A stretch of DNA of 64,000 nucleotides from Streptomyces sp. NBC_00306 (GTDB lineage Bacteria > Actinomycetota > Actinomycetes > Streptomycetales > Streptomycetaceae): assembly GCF_036169555.1 (NCBI RefSeq), contig NZ_CP108032.1:7688001-7752000 (forward strand), given 5' to 3'. Shown here piece after piece: positions 9,305 to 19,756 of the stretch. The notes beneath the pieces are model-generated. The model searched no databases. It was given only the letters and a program-made list of their open reading frames with translations, and was not told the DNA's origin. How positions within the stretch are numbered: the stretch's first letter is position 1; each line of letters begins with the position of its first letter. The position numbers and the translations under genes were made by a program.

Positions 9305-10051
9305 GTGTCCCGCATCACCCGCGCGCGCACCGCGCGCCGCTTCTCCGTCGTGGCCGGCGTCGCCCTCGCCGCTTCCATCGCCTTCGCCGCCCCGGCCTCG
9401 GCCCATGTCGAAGTCGAGTCGGAAGGCGCGGCCGCCCTGGCGCAGAATGTCACGCTGAACTTCTCGGCCGAGTCGGAGTCCGACAAGGCCGGGATCACCA
9501 AGCTGGAAGTGATCCTGCCCGAGGGTCTCCTGCCGTCCGACATCGCCTTCAAGAAGGGCCCGGCGGGCTGGAAGCTGACGCCCACGGCCCGCGGCTACGC
9601 GGTGTCGGGTCCGAAGGCCGCCGTCGGCGGGGACGTCGAGTACTCCGTCGTCGTGCGGCAGCTCCCTGACGCCAAGTCCGTGGCGTTCAAGACCCTGCAG
9701 ACCTACAGCGACGGCCAGGTGCACCGCTGGATCGAGCTGGAGAAGCCCAGCAGCGACGGGCACGGCCACGGACACGGCAGTCCGGCCCCGGTCCTGGAAC
9801 TGAAGGCAGCGGCGCCGGGCGCCAAGCCGGTGAGCCCCACTCCCACGACCGAGCCCACCACCGCCGCTCCGACCACGGCCGCGCCGTCCACGCCGGCCAC
9901 GGAGGACGGCAAGGCGGCGGAGGAGACCGCGGAGACGTCGGGCAGCGGCTCGTCGCCCGCTCTCCCCATCGTCATCGGTGTCGTCGTGATCGCTGCTCTG
10001 GCCGGCGGCGCCTGGTGGTTCAAGCGCCGGGGCACGGCGGGCGGCGCCTGA
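9305..10051 (+). CDS. YcnI-like (DUF1775) copper-associated exported protein
   Basis: 248 residues from GTG 9305. It has a Tat/Sec-like signal peptide (RARTARRF, then VVAGVALAASIAFAAP) ending at ASAHVEVES: the mature protein therefore begins with His, the residue that ligates Cu(II) in YcnI-type proteins. The beta-sandwich DUF1775 domain spans ~30-150 (KLEVILPEG, GGDVEYSVVVRQLP, DGQVHRWIELE). A HGHGHG stretch follows near 158, then a Thr/Pro/Ala-rich linker and a C-terminal membrane helix (ALPIVIGVVVIAALAGGAWWF) with a basic tail. The family takes part in copper acquisition or buffering at the cell surface. Probably co-transcribed with the preceding His-rich membrane protein; no CopC/CopD genes follow. 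Confidence 0.92.
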   Translation: MSRITRARTARRFSVVAGVALAASIAFAAPASAHVEVESEGAAALAQNVTLNFSAESESDKAGITKLEVILPEGLLPSDIAFKKGPAGWKLTPTARGYAVSGPKAAVGGDVEYSVVVRQLPDAKSVAFKTLQTYSDGQVHRWIELEKPSSDGHGHGHGSPAPVLELKAAAPGAKPVSPTPTTEPTTAAPTTAAPSTPATEDGKAAEETAETSGSGSSPALPIVIGVVVIAALAGGAWWFKRRGTAGGA

Positions 10052-10166
10052 CGAGGAGGCAGCGTCGAAGGGCTCGCACCGGGTCGTCGGCGAGGGAGCG
10101 ACGGCGGACTTCGCCGCTCTCGCACCCCTCCCCGGCGACCCGCCGCGAGCCGGCCGCGCGACGGCC

Positions 10167-11534
<1,368 letters not shown>

Positions 11535-11743
11535 ACCTCGGACTATGGGACAGGTGCCGGGGCCACGCAAGCGCAGTCGCGAAGGGACACCGAACGGGGC
11601 CGACATGGGGAACAGAGGTGTCCGCGCCCACGGAACGCCCGCTCTGCGACCAGGTCGCTCGCCCGAGCGCATCGGACGGTGCTCGCCCTCGCCCACCCCG
11701 GATCCGCACCACCGCGAGCCGGTGCCGTGCAACCATGCGAGCC

Positions 11744-12229
11744 ATGACACCGCGCGACGACCTGGCCGAGATGGCCCGACACGTCATGGACTCCCACCGG
11801 TATCTCACCCTCGGGACCACCGAACCCGACGGACGTCCTCGGGTGTCGCCCGTGTACTTCACCCACGCCGACTACCGGGACATCTACTGGGTGTCGTCGC
11901 CAACGGCACACCACTCCGCCAACATCGCCGAACGGCCCGCGGTCGCACTCGTCATCTTCGACTCGACCGCCCCCGTCGGCCAGGGACGCGCTGTCTACAT
12001 CGACGCCCGTGCCTCGGTGGTCGACGACGCCGAACTGCCCCGGCGCTGCGCCGAGGCGTTCGGCCGGGCCGACGGAAAGGGCGCGACGGCATTCGAGCCG
12101 CACGAACTGAGGGGGGACGCCGACCTGCGCCTCTACCACGCCCGTGCCACGAGCCACGAGGTGCACATCCCCGGGCGGGACCCGGTCCACGGCACGGGCG
12201 TGGACACCCGCCGTCCCGTCACGCTCTAG
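11744..12229 (+). CDS. Pyridoxamine 5'-phosphate oxidase-fold flavin protein
   Basis: 161 residues from ATG 11744. A split beta-barrel is indicated by the pattern HRYLTLGTTEPDGRPRVSPV, then YWVSSPTAHHSANI, then VALVIFDSTAPVGQGRAVYI. This fold binds FMN or F420 and covers PNPOx, flavin reductases and F420-dependent deazaflavin reductases; which cofactor is used cannot be read from the sequence. It stands alone, divergent from the PLP decarboxylase. It is too short and diverged to be called PdxH. Confidence 0.85.
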   Translation: MTPRDDLAEMARHVMDSHRYLTLGTTEPDGRPRVSPVYFTHADYRDIYWVSSPTAHHSANIAERPAVALVIFDSTAPVGQGRAVYIDARASVVDDAELPRRCAEAFGRADGKGATAFEPHELRGDADLRLYHARATSHEVHIPGRDPVHGTGVDTRRPVTL

Positions 12230-12325
12230 CCGGAAATAGCGGCCGCATTCGGTCGCGATTCTTCACCCGCGCCTTCGAGGCGCATTGTCGGCCGAGTGAT
12301 CACTGCACGGCTAACGTGGTGGCCC

Positions 12326-12961
12326 ATGAGAACCTGGTTGCCGCTTTCCGCGGTCCCACGACTTGCCTACGCGGTGGTTGTCGGAGCGTTGACCGGTCTG
12401 GTCGTGGGATTCTCGACCGGGCCATTGCTGGGAATTCTTTCCGGAATCGCCGCCACGGAGACGGTCTTCGTCGTGACGGGCTGGATCGTACTGTGGCCGA
12501 TGAATGCCACGGCCACACAGACCAACGCCCAACGCGAGGACTTTCGGCCCGCGGTCGATGAAATCGTCGTTGTCGGGGTCGCCCTCTGCGGGCTGGTCGC
12601 CATTGTGCTGCTGCTCCTTCTGGGCAAGTCCGACAGCGGCCACGCCGCGGCCGCGACCGCGCTCGCCGGCGTTTTCATGGCCTGGGCGGCGCTCCATCTG
12701 ATGTACGCCACGCGCTATGCGTACTTCTATTACCTGCGGCCCGCAGGCGGGATCGACTTCAACTCCGAACGCCCGCCGGCATACAGGGACTTCCTGTACT
12801 TCAGCTACAACCTCGGCATGACGTATCAGGTCTCCGACACCGACGTCTCGAGTTCGAAGATCCGTTCCAACGTGCTGCGGCATTCCCTGTTGTCGTACGT
12901 CTTCGGAACCAGCATCCTGGCGACGACCATCAACCTCGTGACCGGCATCGTCACCGGCTGA
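12326..12961 (+). CDS. DUF1345 family integral membrane protein
   Basis: 211 residues from ATG 12326. Five hydrophobic segments are visible: ~8-30, ~35-57, ~77-100, ~110-130, and ~187-210. Diagnostic DUF1345 features are the conserved loop YFYYL followed by DFLYFSYNLGMTYQVSDTDV and the C-terminal RHSLLSYVFGT. The family is widespread in bacteria with no proven function. Codon use contains more AT-ending codons in the first third (GCGGTGGTTGTC, GGAATTCTTTCC) than neighbours, slight but noticeable. A compact terminator-like palindrome follows. Confidence 0.9.
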   Translation: MRTWLPLSAVPRLAYAVVVGALTGLVVGFSTGPLLGILSGIAATETVFVVTGWIVLWPMNATATQTNAQREDFRPAVDEIVVVGVALCGLVAIVLLLLLGKSDSGHAAAATALAGVFMAWAALHLMYATRYAYFYYLRPAGGIDFNSERPPAYRDFLYFSYNLGMTYQVSDTDVSSSKIRSNVLRHSLLSYVFGTSILATTINLVTGIVTG

Positions 12962-12977
12962 TTCCCGTGGCCTGGAT

Positions 12978-12999
12978 GCGTGCGGCCGAGGCCGCACGC
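12978..12999. terminator. Palindromic hairpin between convergent genes
   Basis: GCGTGCGGCC (12978-12987) and GGCCGCACGC (12990-12999) are exact complements separated by GA. It lies between the DUF1345 gene (ends 12961) and the oxidoreductase gene (ends 13031, other strand), so a bidirectional terminator is likely. Confidence 0.6.
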
Positions 13000-13030
13000 A
13001 CCAAGCACAGGCCCGGCCCGAAGGGCTCGC

Positions 13031-15331
13031 TCACCGCACTCGGACTGCGGTGGGCTCCAGACGGACCACGATGCCCTTGGCGGTCGGCTGGTTACTGGTC
13101 CGGGCCACGCTGTCCAGCGGCAACAGGACATTGGTCTCGGGGTAGTACGCGGCGGCGCAGCCGGCTGTCGTCGGGTAGGGGACGACCACGAAGTCCTCCG
13201 CGCGCCGTTCCGCGTTGTCCGACCACACGCTCACCAGATCGACGTGCTGCCCCTGCGTCAGACCGAGCCGGGACACGTCCTGCGGGCTCACCAGGACCAC
13301 GCGGCGGCTTCCGTGGATGCCCCGGTAGCGGTCGTTGTCGGTGTACGGGATGGTGTTCCACTGGTCGTGCGAGCGCAGGGTCTGGAGCAGTAGGTGCCCC
13401 TCGGGTGCCTGTGACATCTCCCAGTCGTTGCAGGTGAACAGGGCCTTGCCGACGGTCGTGGGGAAGACTCCCTCGTTGACCGGATTCGGCAGCCTGATGC
13501 CTCCGGGACGGGCGACCCGGCGGTTGAAGTCGTGCAGACCCTGCACGACACCGGAGATCCGGTCGCGAATCGTTCCGTAGTCCGCCTCGAACTGGCTCCA
13601 CGGAATGCCGGCCTTGCCGTCCAGGGTCCGCACGGCCAGCCGGCAGAGGATGGCGACCTCGCTGAGAAGGATCGGGGATGCCGGCTCCAGGCGCCCCTGC
13701 GAGGTGTGGACCTCGCTCATCGAGTTCTCCACCGTCACGAACTGATGGCCGGTGGCCTGGATGTCCTGCTCGGTGCGGCCGAGGGTCGGCAGGATGAGGG
13801 CGGTCCCGCCGCAGACCGTATGGGACCTGTTGAGCTTCGTGGAGATGTGGGCGGTCAGGCGGCACTGCCGCATGGCGTCCTCGGTGACGTCACTGTCCGG
13901 AGCGGCACGGACGAAGTTCCCCGCGACGCCGAGGAAGACCTTGATACGGCCTTCGCGCATGGCTCTGATCGAGTTCACCGAGTCGAGCCCGTGAGCGCGC
14001 GGAGGTTCGAAGCCGAACTCCTGCTCCAGCGCGTCGAGGAAGGAGTCGGGCATCTGCTCCCAGATACCCATCGTGCGATCGCCCTGGACGTTGCTGTGTC
14101 CGCGTACGGGACAGGCACCCGCTCCGGCCTTGCCGAGATTGCCGCGCAGCATCAGGAAGTTCACGATCTCCCTGATGGTGGGGACGGCGTGAGTCTGCTG
14201 CGTGACCCCCATGGCCCAGCACACGATGACGCGTTCGCTGTTCAGGACCGCGTCCCGGACGTCGTCGATCTCTTCCCGGGTCAGTCCGGTCGCGGTGAGG
14301 ACGTCGTCCCACGCGATGGTTCGTGCGTGGCGGGAGAAGTCTTCGAAGCCGCTGGTATTGGAGCGGATGAAGTCCTGGTCGAGCACCGTCCCCGGCCGTG
14401 CGTCCTCCGCCTCCAGCAGGAGCCGGTTCAATCCCTGGAACAGTGCGAGGTCGCCTCCACTGCGGATGTGCAGAAACTGATCGGCGATCTGGACACCGCG
14501 CCCGATCACACCGCGAGCCTTCTGCGGGTTCTTGAACGCAAGCAGTCCGGCTTCGGGAAGGGTGTTCACCGCGATGATGCGGGCGCCGTTGTCCTTGGCC
14601 TGCTCCAGCGCGGAGAGCTGCCGTGGATGGTTCGTCCCGGGGTTCTGCCCCACCAGGAAGATCAGATCGGCGTGATGGATGTCCTCCAGGCTCACCGTCC
14701 CCTTGCCGGTGCCCAGGGTCTCGTGCAGGGCGAAGCCGCTGGACTCGTGGCACATGTTGCTGCAGTCGGGCAGATTGTTGGTGCCGAAGACCCTGGCGAA
14801 GAGCTGAAGGATGAAGGCGGCCTCGTTGCTGACCCGGCCGGACGTGTAGAAGACCGCCTCGTCGGGCGAGTCCAGTGCTTTCAGCTCCTCGGCGAGCAGC
14901 CCGAGCGCGTCGTGCCAGCTGATCGGCTCGTAGTAGTCCGAATCGGGCCGCTTGACCATCGGTTCGGTGAGCCTGCCCTGCTGGTTGAGCCACAGATCGG
15001 ACCGCCGGCCCAGTGCGGAGACCGAGTGCCTGCGGAAGAAGTCGGCGGTGATGCGCCGTGTCGTCGCCTCGTCGTTGATGTGCTTGGCGCCGTTCTCGCA
15101 GTACTCGTTGCGGTGCCGGTGTCCGGGGGTGGGATCCGCCCAGGCGCAGCCGGGGCAGTCGATGCCGTCCACCTGATTCATGGTCAGCAGCGTCACTCCG
15201 GTACGTCTGACCGACGTCTCCTCGAGCGAGTACTCCAAGGCATGGGTCACGGCGGGCACTCCCGCCGCCCATGTCTTGGGAGGGGTGACGGTCAGTCGCT
15301 TGGCCGGCTCTTCACCGGGGGGCTTCTTCAT
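13031..15331 (-). CDS. FdhF/YdeP-family molybdopterin oxidoreductase
   Basis: 766 residues from ATG 15331. It belongs to the formate-dehydrogenase-like molybdopterin family represented by E. coli YdeP. Seen: an N-terminal CPGCAW and YC cluster region (~55-80), the molybdopterin domain with SGRVSNEAAF and GQNPGTNHPRQLSALEQA, a long MLRGNLGKAGAGACPVRGHSNVQG-region cofactor segment (positions 14070-14150), and a C-terminal domain ending in ETNVLLPLDSVA. No in-frame TGA is present, so there is no selenocysteine. No FdhD or iron-sulfur partner subunit is adjacent, as usual for the YdeP group, which is linked to acid or redox stress rather than proven formate oxidation. It follows the SRPBCC gene by 48 bases and is probably in its operon. 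Confidence 0.9.
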   Translation of the reverse strand: MKKPPGEEPAKRLTVTPPKTWAAGVPAVTHALEYSLEETSVRRTGVTLLTMNQVDGIDCPGCAWADPTPGHRHRNEYCENGAKHINDEATTRRITADFFRRHSVSALGRRSDLWLNQQGRLTEPMVKRPDSDYYEPISWHDALGLLAEELKALDSPDEAVFYTSGRVSNEAAFILQLFARVFGTNNLPDCSNMCHESSGFALHETLGTGKGTVSLEDIHHADLIFLVGQNPGTNHPRQLSALEQAKDNGARIIAVNTLPEAGLLAFKNPQKARGVIGRGVQIADQFLHIRSGGDLALFQGLNRLLLEAEDARPGTVLDQDFIRSNTSGFEDFSRHARTIAWDDVLTATGLTREEIDDVRDAVLNSERVIVCWAMGVTQQTHAVPTIREIVNFLMLRGNLGKAGAGACPVRGHSNVQGDRTMGIWEQMPDSFLDALEQEFGFEPPRAHGLDSVNSIRAMREGRIKVFLGVAGNFVRAAPDSDVTEDAMRQCRLTAHISTKLNRSHTVCGGTALILPTLGRTEQDIQATGHQFVTVENSMSEVHTSQGRLEPASPILLSEVAILCRLAVRTLDGKAGIPWSQFEADYGTIRDRISGVVQGLHDFNRRVARPGGIRLPNPVNEGVFPTTVGKALFTCNDWEMSQAPEGHLLLQTLRSHDQWNTIPYTDNDRYRGIHGSRRVVLVSPQDVSRLGLTQGQHVDLVSVWSDNAERRAEDFVVVPYPTTAGCAAAYYPETNVLLPLDSVARTSNQPTAKGIVVRLEPTAVRVR

Positions 15332-15379
15332 CGAGCTCGCTCTCTCGCTCTCCAGCAGACGGATCGGCCGGCGGACGGA

Positions 15380-15898
15380 TCAGCCGACAGGCCAGTGCGG
15401 AACCCGGCTTCGGGGCGGCTCCGGTTCCATGGGTTCGACGCGTCCGTTACGGATGACTCCCCGCCAGGCCCCGCCCTCCTGGCCCAGACCCTCGATGAAC
15501 TCCTTGAAATGACCGAGTTCGGATCGCAGCACACGCCTCGTGAATCCGGTGGCGCGGGCGTGCAGGCGCGCGGCCTTCTGCGGCTCCGCATGGATACGTA
15601 CGACGACCGTGGTGCGGCCCGGTGTTGTGGCGTGGAACGACACCTCACCCCGATGGCTGAGGCCCCGACCCAGGCTCTGCCACGCCATGTGGGAGTCCGG
15701 CAGTTGCTCCACGATCTCCGCGTCGAACTCGTGCCGCAGCGGACCGAGCCCGACGACCCAGCGGGTGACGGTGGGCCGGACCTGTTCGACGCTCTTCACC
15801 GTGGACATGAACCGCGGGAAGCTCTTGAACTGGGTCCACTGGTTGTAGGCGGTACGAACCGGCACGCCGACGTCGATCGTTTCTTCAACGGTAGTCAT
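15380..15898 (-). CDS. SRPBCC family protein (polyketide-cyclase/dehydrase-like fold)
   Basis: 172 residues from ATG 15898. START/Bet v1-type fold: first strand TVEETIDVGVPVRTAYNQW, then FKSFPRFMSTVKSVEQV, VGLGPLRHEFDAEIVEQLPD, and the long C-terminal helix (LRSELGHFKEFIEGLG) that closes the hydrophobic cavity. Proteins of this subgroup often bind lipids or membrane-associated ligands and are frequent stress-responsive genes in Streptomyces. It comes directly before the molybdopterin oxidoreductase gene on the same strand, suggesting co-expression. Not an aromatase in a polyketide cluster: no PKS genes are nearby. Confidence 0.88.
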   Translation of the reverse strand: MTTVEETIDVGVPVRTAYNQWTQFKSFPRFMSTVKSVEQVRPTVTRWVVGLGPLRHEFDAEIVEQLPDSHMAWQSLGRGLSHRGEVSFHATTPGRTTVVVRIHAEPQKAARLHARATGFTRRVLRSELGHFKEFIEGLGQEGGAWRGVIRNGRVEPMEPEPPRSRVPHWPVG

Positions 15899-16223
15899 GG
15901 CTCACCTGTCTCAGGCACTGATGCACTCAGTGTCACCGCCTGAGCGCCAGGCCGCCATTTCAGTCGCGGAGCGTGACGGTCGGCCCCGGCGGGGCGCGGC
16001 AAGAAAATCGGGTGCCGTGTCCGGCGCGGGTTCGGTAGCGTGCGGGCCATGTCGAGCCCTGAGGCATCCACGGTGGGGGCTTTCGGTCACGCCGTCAGCC
16101 CCCTGAACCACTGAGTTCACAGGTCCCCACCCGCCCCTTGTGCTGGTGTGAGTGCACCCCTGGGTGCTGACCGCGGTGACGAGACGTCCCCTCTCGTGCT
16201 TCTCCTCACCTCGGAGCCACTCG
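15899..16223. promoter_or_regulatory. Divergent intergenic region with leader hairpin of the efflux gene
   Basis: This 325-base gap separates the SRPBCC gene from the chloramphenicol-type efflux gene. A 6-bp stem, ACGAGA (16179-16184) and TCTCGT (16192-16197) with loop CGTCCCC, lies just ahead of the GGAG ribosome binding site at 16213-16216. Reading frames opening at GTG codons around 16148-16176 could encode a short leader. Cmx/CmrA-type genes in other actinobacteria are induced by chloramphenicol through leader-peptide attenuation; whether this hairpin acts so is inference. No other element recognised. Confidence 0.3.
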
Positions 16224-17399
16224 ATGCCTCTCCCGCTGTATCTCCTTGCCATGGCTGTGTTCGCCATGGGCACCTCAGAATTCATGCTCGCCGGTCTCCT
16301 GCCGGACATCGCCTCGGACCTCGACGTGACCGTGGGGACGGCGGCCCTGCTCACCTCGGCCTTCGCGGTCGGAATGGTCGTCGGTGCCCCGCTCATGGCC
16401 GCGCTCGCTCGCACCTGGCCCGTCCGGTCCAGCCTTCTCGGGTTCGTCCTCGCCTTCCTGGCAGCCCACGTCGTGGGCGCTTCCACGTCCAGCATTGCCG
16501 TACTGGTCGTCACCCGGGTGGTCGCAGCGCTCGCCAACGCCGGGTTCCTCGCGGTCGCGCTGACGACAGCCGGCGCGCTGGTCCCTCCCCACAAGAGGGG
16601 AAGGGCGCTCGCTGTGCTGCTGTCGGGCACGACGCTGGCCACCATCGCCGGCGTCCCCGGGGGATCCGTACTCGGCACGCTGCTCGGGTGGCGGGCCACC
16701 TTCTGGGCCGTCGCCGTTCTCTGTGTGCCCGCGGCCATCGGCATCCTCAAGGGAATCCGGGTGCGCGCCGCGCGGCAGGACGAACCGGCCGGTCCCGCCC
16801 TGCGATCGGAACTCGCGCAGCTCAGGCGTCCGCGACTGATCCTGGTCATGGGGCTCGGTGCGCTGGTGAACGCGGCAACCTTCGGAGGGTTCACCTTTCT
16901 CGCGCCCGTCGTCACCGACACCACCGGACTGGTCGCGCTGTGGGTCCCGGTCGTCCTGATGCTCTTCGGCGTCGGATCCCTGGCCGGTGTCACCGCCGCC
17001 GGCCGGCTGTCCGACGAGCGTCCCGGCCTGGTCGTCGCAGCCGGCGGCCCGCTGCTGCTCATCGGCTGGCCCGCCCTGGCCGTACTGGCAGAGGAGCCGG
17101 TCGCCCTGCTCGCCCTCGTCTTCGTGCAGGGCGCTCTGTCGTTCGCGCTGGGCAGCACGCTGATCACGCGGGTCCTCTACGAGGCGTCAGGAGCTCCCAC
17201 CATGGCCGGCTCCTACGCGACGGCGGCGCTCAACGTCGGCGCCGCGCTCGGACCGCTGATCGCCGCGGCCACCCTCGGCACCACGGTCGGGGAGCTGGGG
17301 CCGCTGTGGGCAAGCGGACTGCTCGTCGCGCTCGCCCTTCTTGTCGCCGTGCCCGTGCGTGAGGTGATCGCGGCTCCTCGACAGCCGGACATGACATGA
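16224..17399 (+). CDS. Cmx/CmrA-type MFS chloramphenicol efflux transporter
   Basis: 391 residues from ATG 16224 (ribosome binding site CGGAG). Twelve hydrophobic segments with the drug:H+ antiporter-1 signature MGTSEFMLAGLLPDIA at residues ~12-27, typical of the AraJ/Cmx family, and the motif-C region GTTLATIAGVPGGSVLG after segment 4. Expected role: export of chloramphenicol or a similar hydrophobic compound across the cytoplasmic membrane. Streptomyces carry such genes widely, often in unstable arm regions. Next downstream, after 230 bases, is a second unrelated MFS gene. Substrate is inferred from family only. Confidence 0.88.
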   Translation: MPLPLYLLAMAVFAMGTSEFMLAGLLPDIASDLDVTVGTAALLTSAFAVGMVVGAPLMAALARTWPVRSSLLGFVLAFLAAHVVGASTSSIAVLVVTRVVAALANAGFLAVALTTAGALVPPHKRGRALAVLLSGTTLATIAGVPGGSVLGTLLGWRATFWAVAVLCVPAAIGILKGIRVRAARQDEPAGPALRSELAQLRRPRLILVMGLGALVNAATFGGFTFLAPVVTDTTGLVALWVPVVLMLFGVGSLAGVTAAGRLSDERPGLVVAAGGPLLLIGWPALAVLAEEPVALLALVFVQGALSFALGSTLITRVLYEASGAPTMAGSYATAALNVGAALGPLIAAATLGTTVGELGPLWASGLLVALALLVAVPVREVIAAPRQPDMT

Positions 17400-17629
17400 C
17401 GGATCGCGCCGTCACACTCGTCGGCCGTCACCCGGATCACGGCCGAGGCTGCGTCGGGCTGCGGCAAGCCGCTGCGGTCCGCTTCCCCGACGCGGGTGCC
17501 GCCGCACACAATCGGTGAAGCGTTCTCCGCCGGATTCGTCAACAGGTCCGGCGGTGTGGTGAGTTGCTTCCTGGGAGCGGGTAGGGCGAAGGCGTCACGG
17601 CGAGCCCATGCCGGATGTGCGAAAGGTCG

Positions 17630-18850
17630 GTGGAGTTGTCCGCATCCGGAATCCGCTACCGGGACCTGATGTCTCGTGAGCCACTGCTGTGGGGCCTGGT
17701 CGCGCTGACGAGCAAGACTCCGGTGGCCATGGCGCCACTGGCCCTGGTGTTTCTGACCCGGCAGAGCCCGTACGGCTACGCCTTCGGCGCGATCCTGGCC
17801 TCCGTGTACGTCCTGGGGGAGGTGGCCGGGGCGCCTCTGCTCGGGACTCGGCCGGGCCGGGGCCGTATGCGGTGGCACCTGTCGTTCGGGCTGATGGCGG
17901 GTGCGCTCGCCTTCGGTGCGCTGCCGCTCGCGGTCTCCGCCCCGCCCTCCGTACTGATCGGCCTCGCCTTCGTGGCCGGCGTGGCTCCGGCAGCCTGCCC
18001 CGGAGGCATCCGGGCGATGCTGACCCGTCTGGTGGCCGACAACACGGTGCCGCGCGCACTGAGTGCCGAGGCCATGCTGACGCAGATCGTCTGGGCCGCG
18101 GCGCCCGGCCTGGTGGTCCTGCTGGCTCTCCAGGTCCACCCCGGAGCCCCGCTGATGGTGGTCGCACTGCTCGCCGCCACCGCGTCGGTCCTGCTGCTCC
18201 GGCTCCCGGAACCCGAGGAGCCCGAATCAGCCGGACCGCCGAGCAGGCCGATGACGGCGACCCTGCTCACCGGCTGGCCCGTCTACCTCACCAGCGCGGC
18301 CTCCATGGCGATGCTGGCCACCGCCGAACTGGTGCTCCCGGCCCTCCTCGAGGAGCGGCACATCGCGGTGGGGTGGGCGGGGCCGCTGCTCGCCGGCTTC
18401 GCATTGGCCGGCGCTGCGGGCGCGTTCTGCTACGGCCTGCGGACCTGGCCCGGCTCGGTACGGACCCAGAGCCTCGTGTTCCTCGTCGGCACCTCAGGGT
18501 GCCTCGCTCTGGTCACCGTTCTGCCCGGTGTGACGGGCATCGCCGCCGGCCTTCTGCTGACGGGCGTCCTCCAGGCCGGTGTCATGATCGCGCGCACGCT
18601 CAGCCTCCGGGAACGCCTTCCTCAGCACGCTCACGCTGCCGCGTACTCGGTGATGTACGCGGTCGGGGGCGTGGGGTACAGCCTCGCCGCGTCCCTCTCC
18701 GCCGTGGTGTCGGACCTGGCGAACGCCTCGGTCGCGATTCTCGGCGGTGTCATGGTCACCCTCCTCATCACCGCGGTCAGCGCCCTGGCCGAAAGCCGCC
18801 GCCCCGCGCCCCGGATCCCACACCCGGGCCGAGCCACCGACCCGCACTGA
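17630..18850 (+). CDS. MFS transporter, Streptomyces-type, substrate unknown
   Basis: About 406 residues and twelve hydrophobic segments. The start is uncertain: GTG 17630, TTG 17636 (better spaced from AAAGG at 17622-17626) and ATG 17669 are all in frame. Motif-like segments are GVAPAACPGGIRAMLTRLV after segment 4 and LSLRERLPQHAHAAAYS in the second half. This matches the large group of actinobacterial MFS proteins annotated as efflux pumps; no substrate can be assigned. The tail (RRPAPRIPHPGRATDPH) is cytoplasmic and Pro-rich. No regulator gene is adjacent. Confidence 0.85.
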   Translation: MELSASGIRYRDLMSREPLLWGLVALTSKTPVAMAPLALVFLTRQSPYGYAFGAILASVYVLGEVAGAPLLGTRPGRGRMRWHLSFGLMAGALAFGALPLAVSAPPSVLIGLAFVAGVAPAACPGGIRAMLTRLVADNTVPRALSAEAMLTQIVWAAAPGLVVLLALQVHPGAPLMVVALLAATASVLLLRLPEPEEPESAGPPSRPMTATLLTGWPVYLTSAASMAMLATAELVLPALLEERHIAVGWAGPLLAGFALAGAAGAFCYGLRTWPGSVRTQSLVFLVGTSGCLALVTVLPGVTGIAAGLLLTGVLQAGVMIARTLSLRERLPQHAHAAAYSVMYAVGGVGYSLAASLSAVVSDLANASVAILGGVMVTLLITAVSALAESRRPAPRIPHPGRATDPH

Positions 18851-18963
18851 CGCGTACCGGAGGCAGACTTCGCGCCCATGGCGGCCGCCGGACCGCGGTG
18901 TACGACAGGGGGCCCACCTCCGTCGTAGGCTGCACCTCGCACGTTCTGGGACTGGAGGCTGAG

Positions 18964-19650
18964 ATGGCCGTGACGACGTCGACCGAGACGACGGTGGCCG
19001 AGGTGATGGCCGAGCTGGCCACCCTCGAGGACCCGAAAGCACGCGCGGTGAACGAGCGGCACGGTGACGATCACGGCGTGAACCTCAGCAAGCTGCGCGC
19101 GGTCGCGAAGCGTCTGAAGACGCAGCAGGAACTCGCCTGCCGGCTCTGGGAGACGGGTGACACCGCGGCGAGACTGCTGGCGCTCCTGATCTGCCGCCCG
19201 AAGGCGTTCGAGCGTGACGCATTGGACGCGATGCTGCGCGAGGCGCGCCCGCCCAAGGTGCACGACTGGCTCGTGAACTACGTGGTCAAGAAGAACCCGC
19301 ACTCCGAAGAGCTGCGTCAGGCGTGGTCAGCCGATCCGGACCCGGTGGTCGCGAGCGCCGGCTGGGCGCTGACCACCGAACGCGTCGCGAAGAAGCCCGA
19401 AGGTCTCGATCTCGTGGGACTGCTCGACGTCATCGAGGCGGAGATGAAGGACGCCCCGGATCGTCTCCAGTGGGCGATGAACCACTGCCTGGCGCAGATC
19501 GGCATCGAGCACGCGGAGCACCGCACCCGCGCCCTCGCCATCGGGGAGCGCTTGGAGGTGCTCAAGGACTACCCGACGTCGCCGGGCTGTACGTCTCCGT
19601 TCGCGCCGATCTGGATCTCCGAGATGGTGCGCCGCCAGGACGCCAAGTAG
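18964..19650 (+). CDS. DNA alkylation repair protein, AlkD-like HEAT-repeat fold
   Basis: 228 residues from ATG 18964. The sequence is all-helical, with the repeated helix pattern of the AlkD/AlkC family: VNLSKLRAVAKRLKTQQELACRLWETG, then ARLLALLICRPKAF, then HDWLVNYVVKKN, and HSEELRQAWSADPDPVVASAGWAL. AlkD-type enzymes excise bulky N3/N7 alkylpurines by wrapping DNA without base flipping. The residues at the catalytic cleft (Trp, Asp) appear as W in HDWLV and D in SADPDP, but identity cannot be confirmed without alignment. It lies close to a LexA paralogue, though not in an operon with it. Confidence 0.85.
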   Translation: MAVTTSTETTVAEVMAELATLEDPKARAVNERHGDDHGVNLSKLRAVAKRLKTQQELACRLWETGDTAARLLALLICRPKAFERDALDAMLREARPPKVHDWLVNYVVKKNPHSEELRQAWSADPDPVVASAGWALTTERVAKKPEGLDLVGLLDVIEAEMKDAPDRLQWAMNHCLAQIGIEHAEHRTRALAIGERLEVLKDYPTSPGCTSPFAPIWISEMVRRQDAK

Positions 19651-19756
19651 GTTGCCCATGGCCTCGGCCGGCCGCAGCGGACACCAGCGGCCATAAGGGG
19701 CCTCACGCCGCTCCACGGGCTTGCCGGGTGCGGGGCGCTACGGCGATGCTGGGCCC

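Noticed and set aside
13031..15331. Selenocysteine-containing formate dehydrogenase
   Set aside because: No in-frame TGA and no SECIS-like context; YdeP-type instead.
15380..15898. Polyketide aromatase/cyclase of an antibiotic cluster
   Set aside because: Fold is shared by many SRPBCC proteins and no PKS genes are in the window.
13532..15943. Plus-strand open frame of about 800 codons opposite the molybdopterin oxidoreductase
   Set aside because: Antisense shadow; no domain, and the other strand has clear family motifs.
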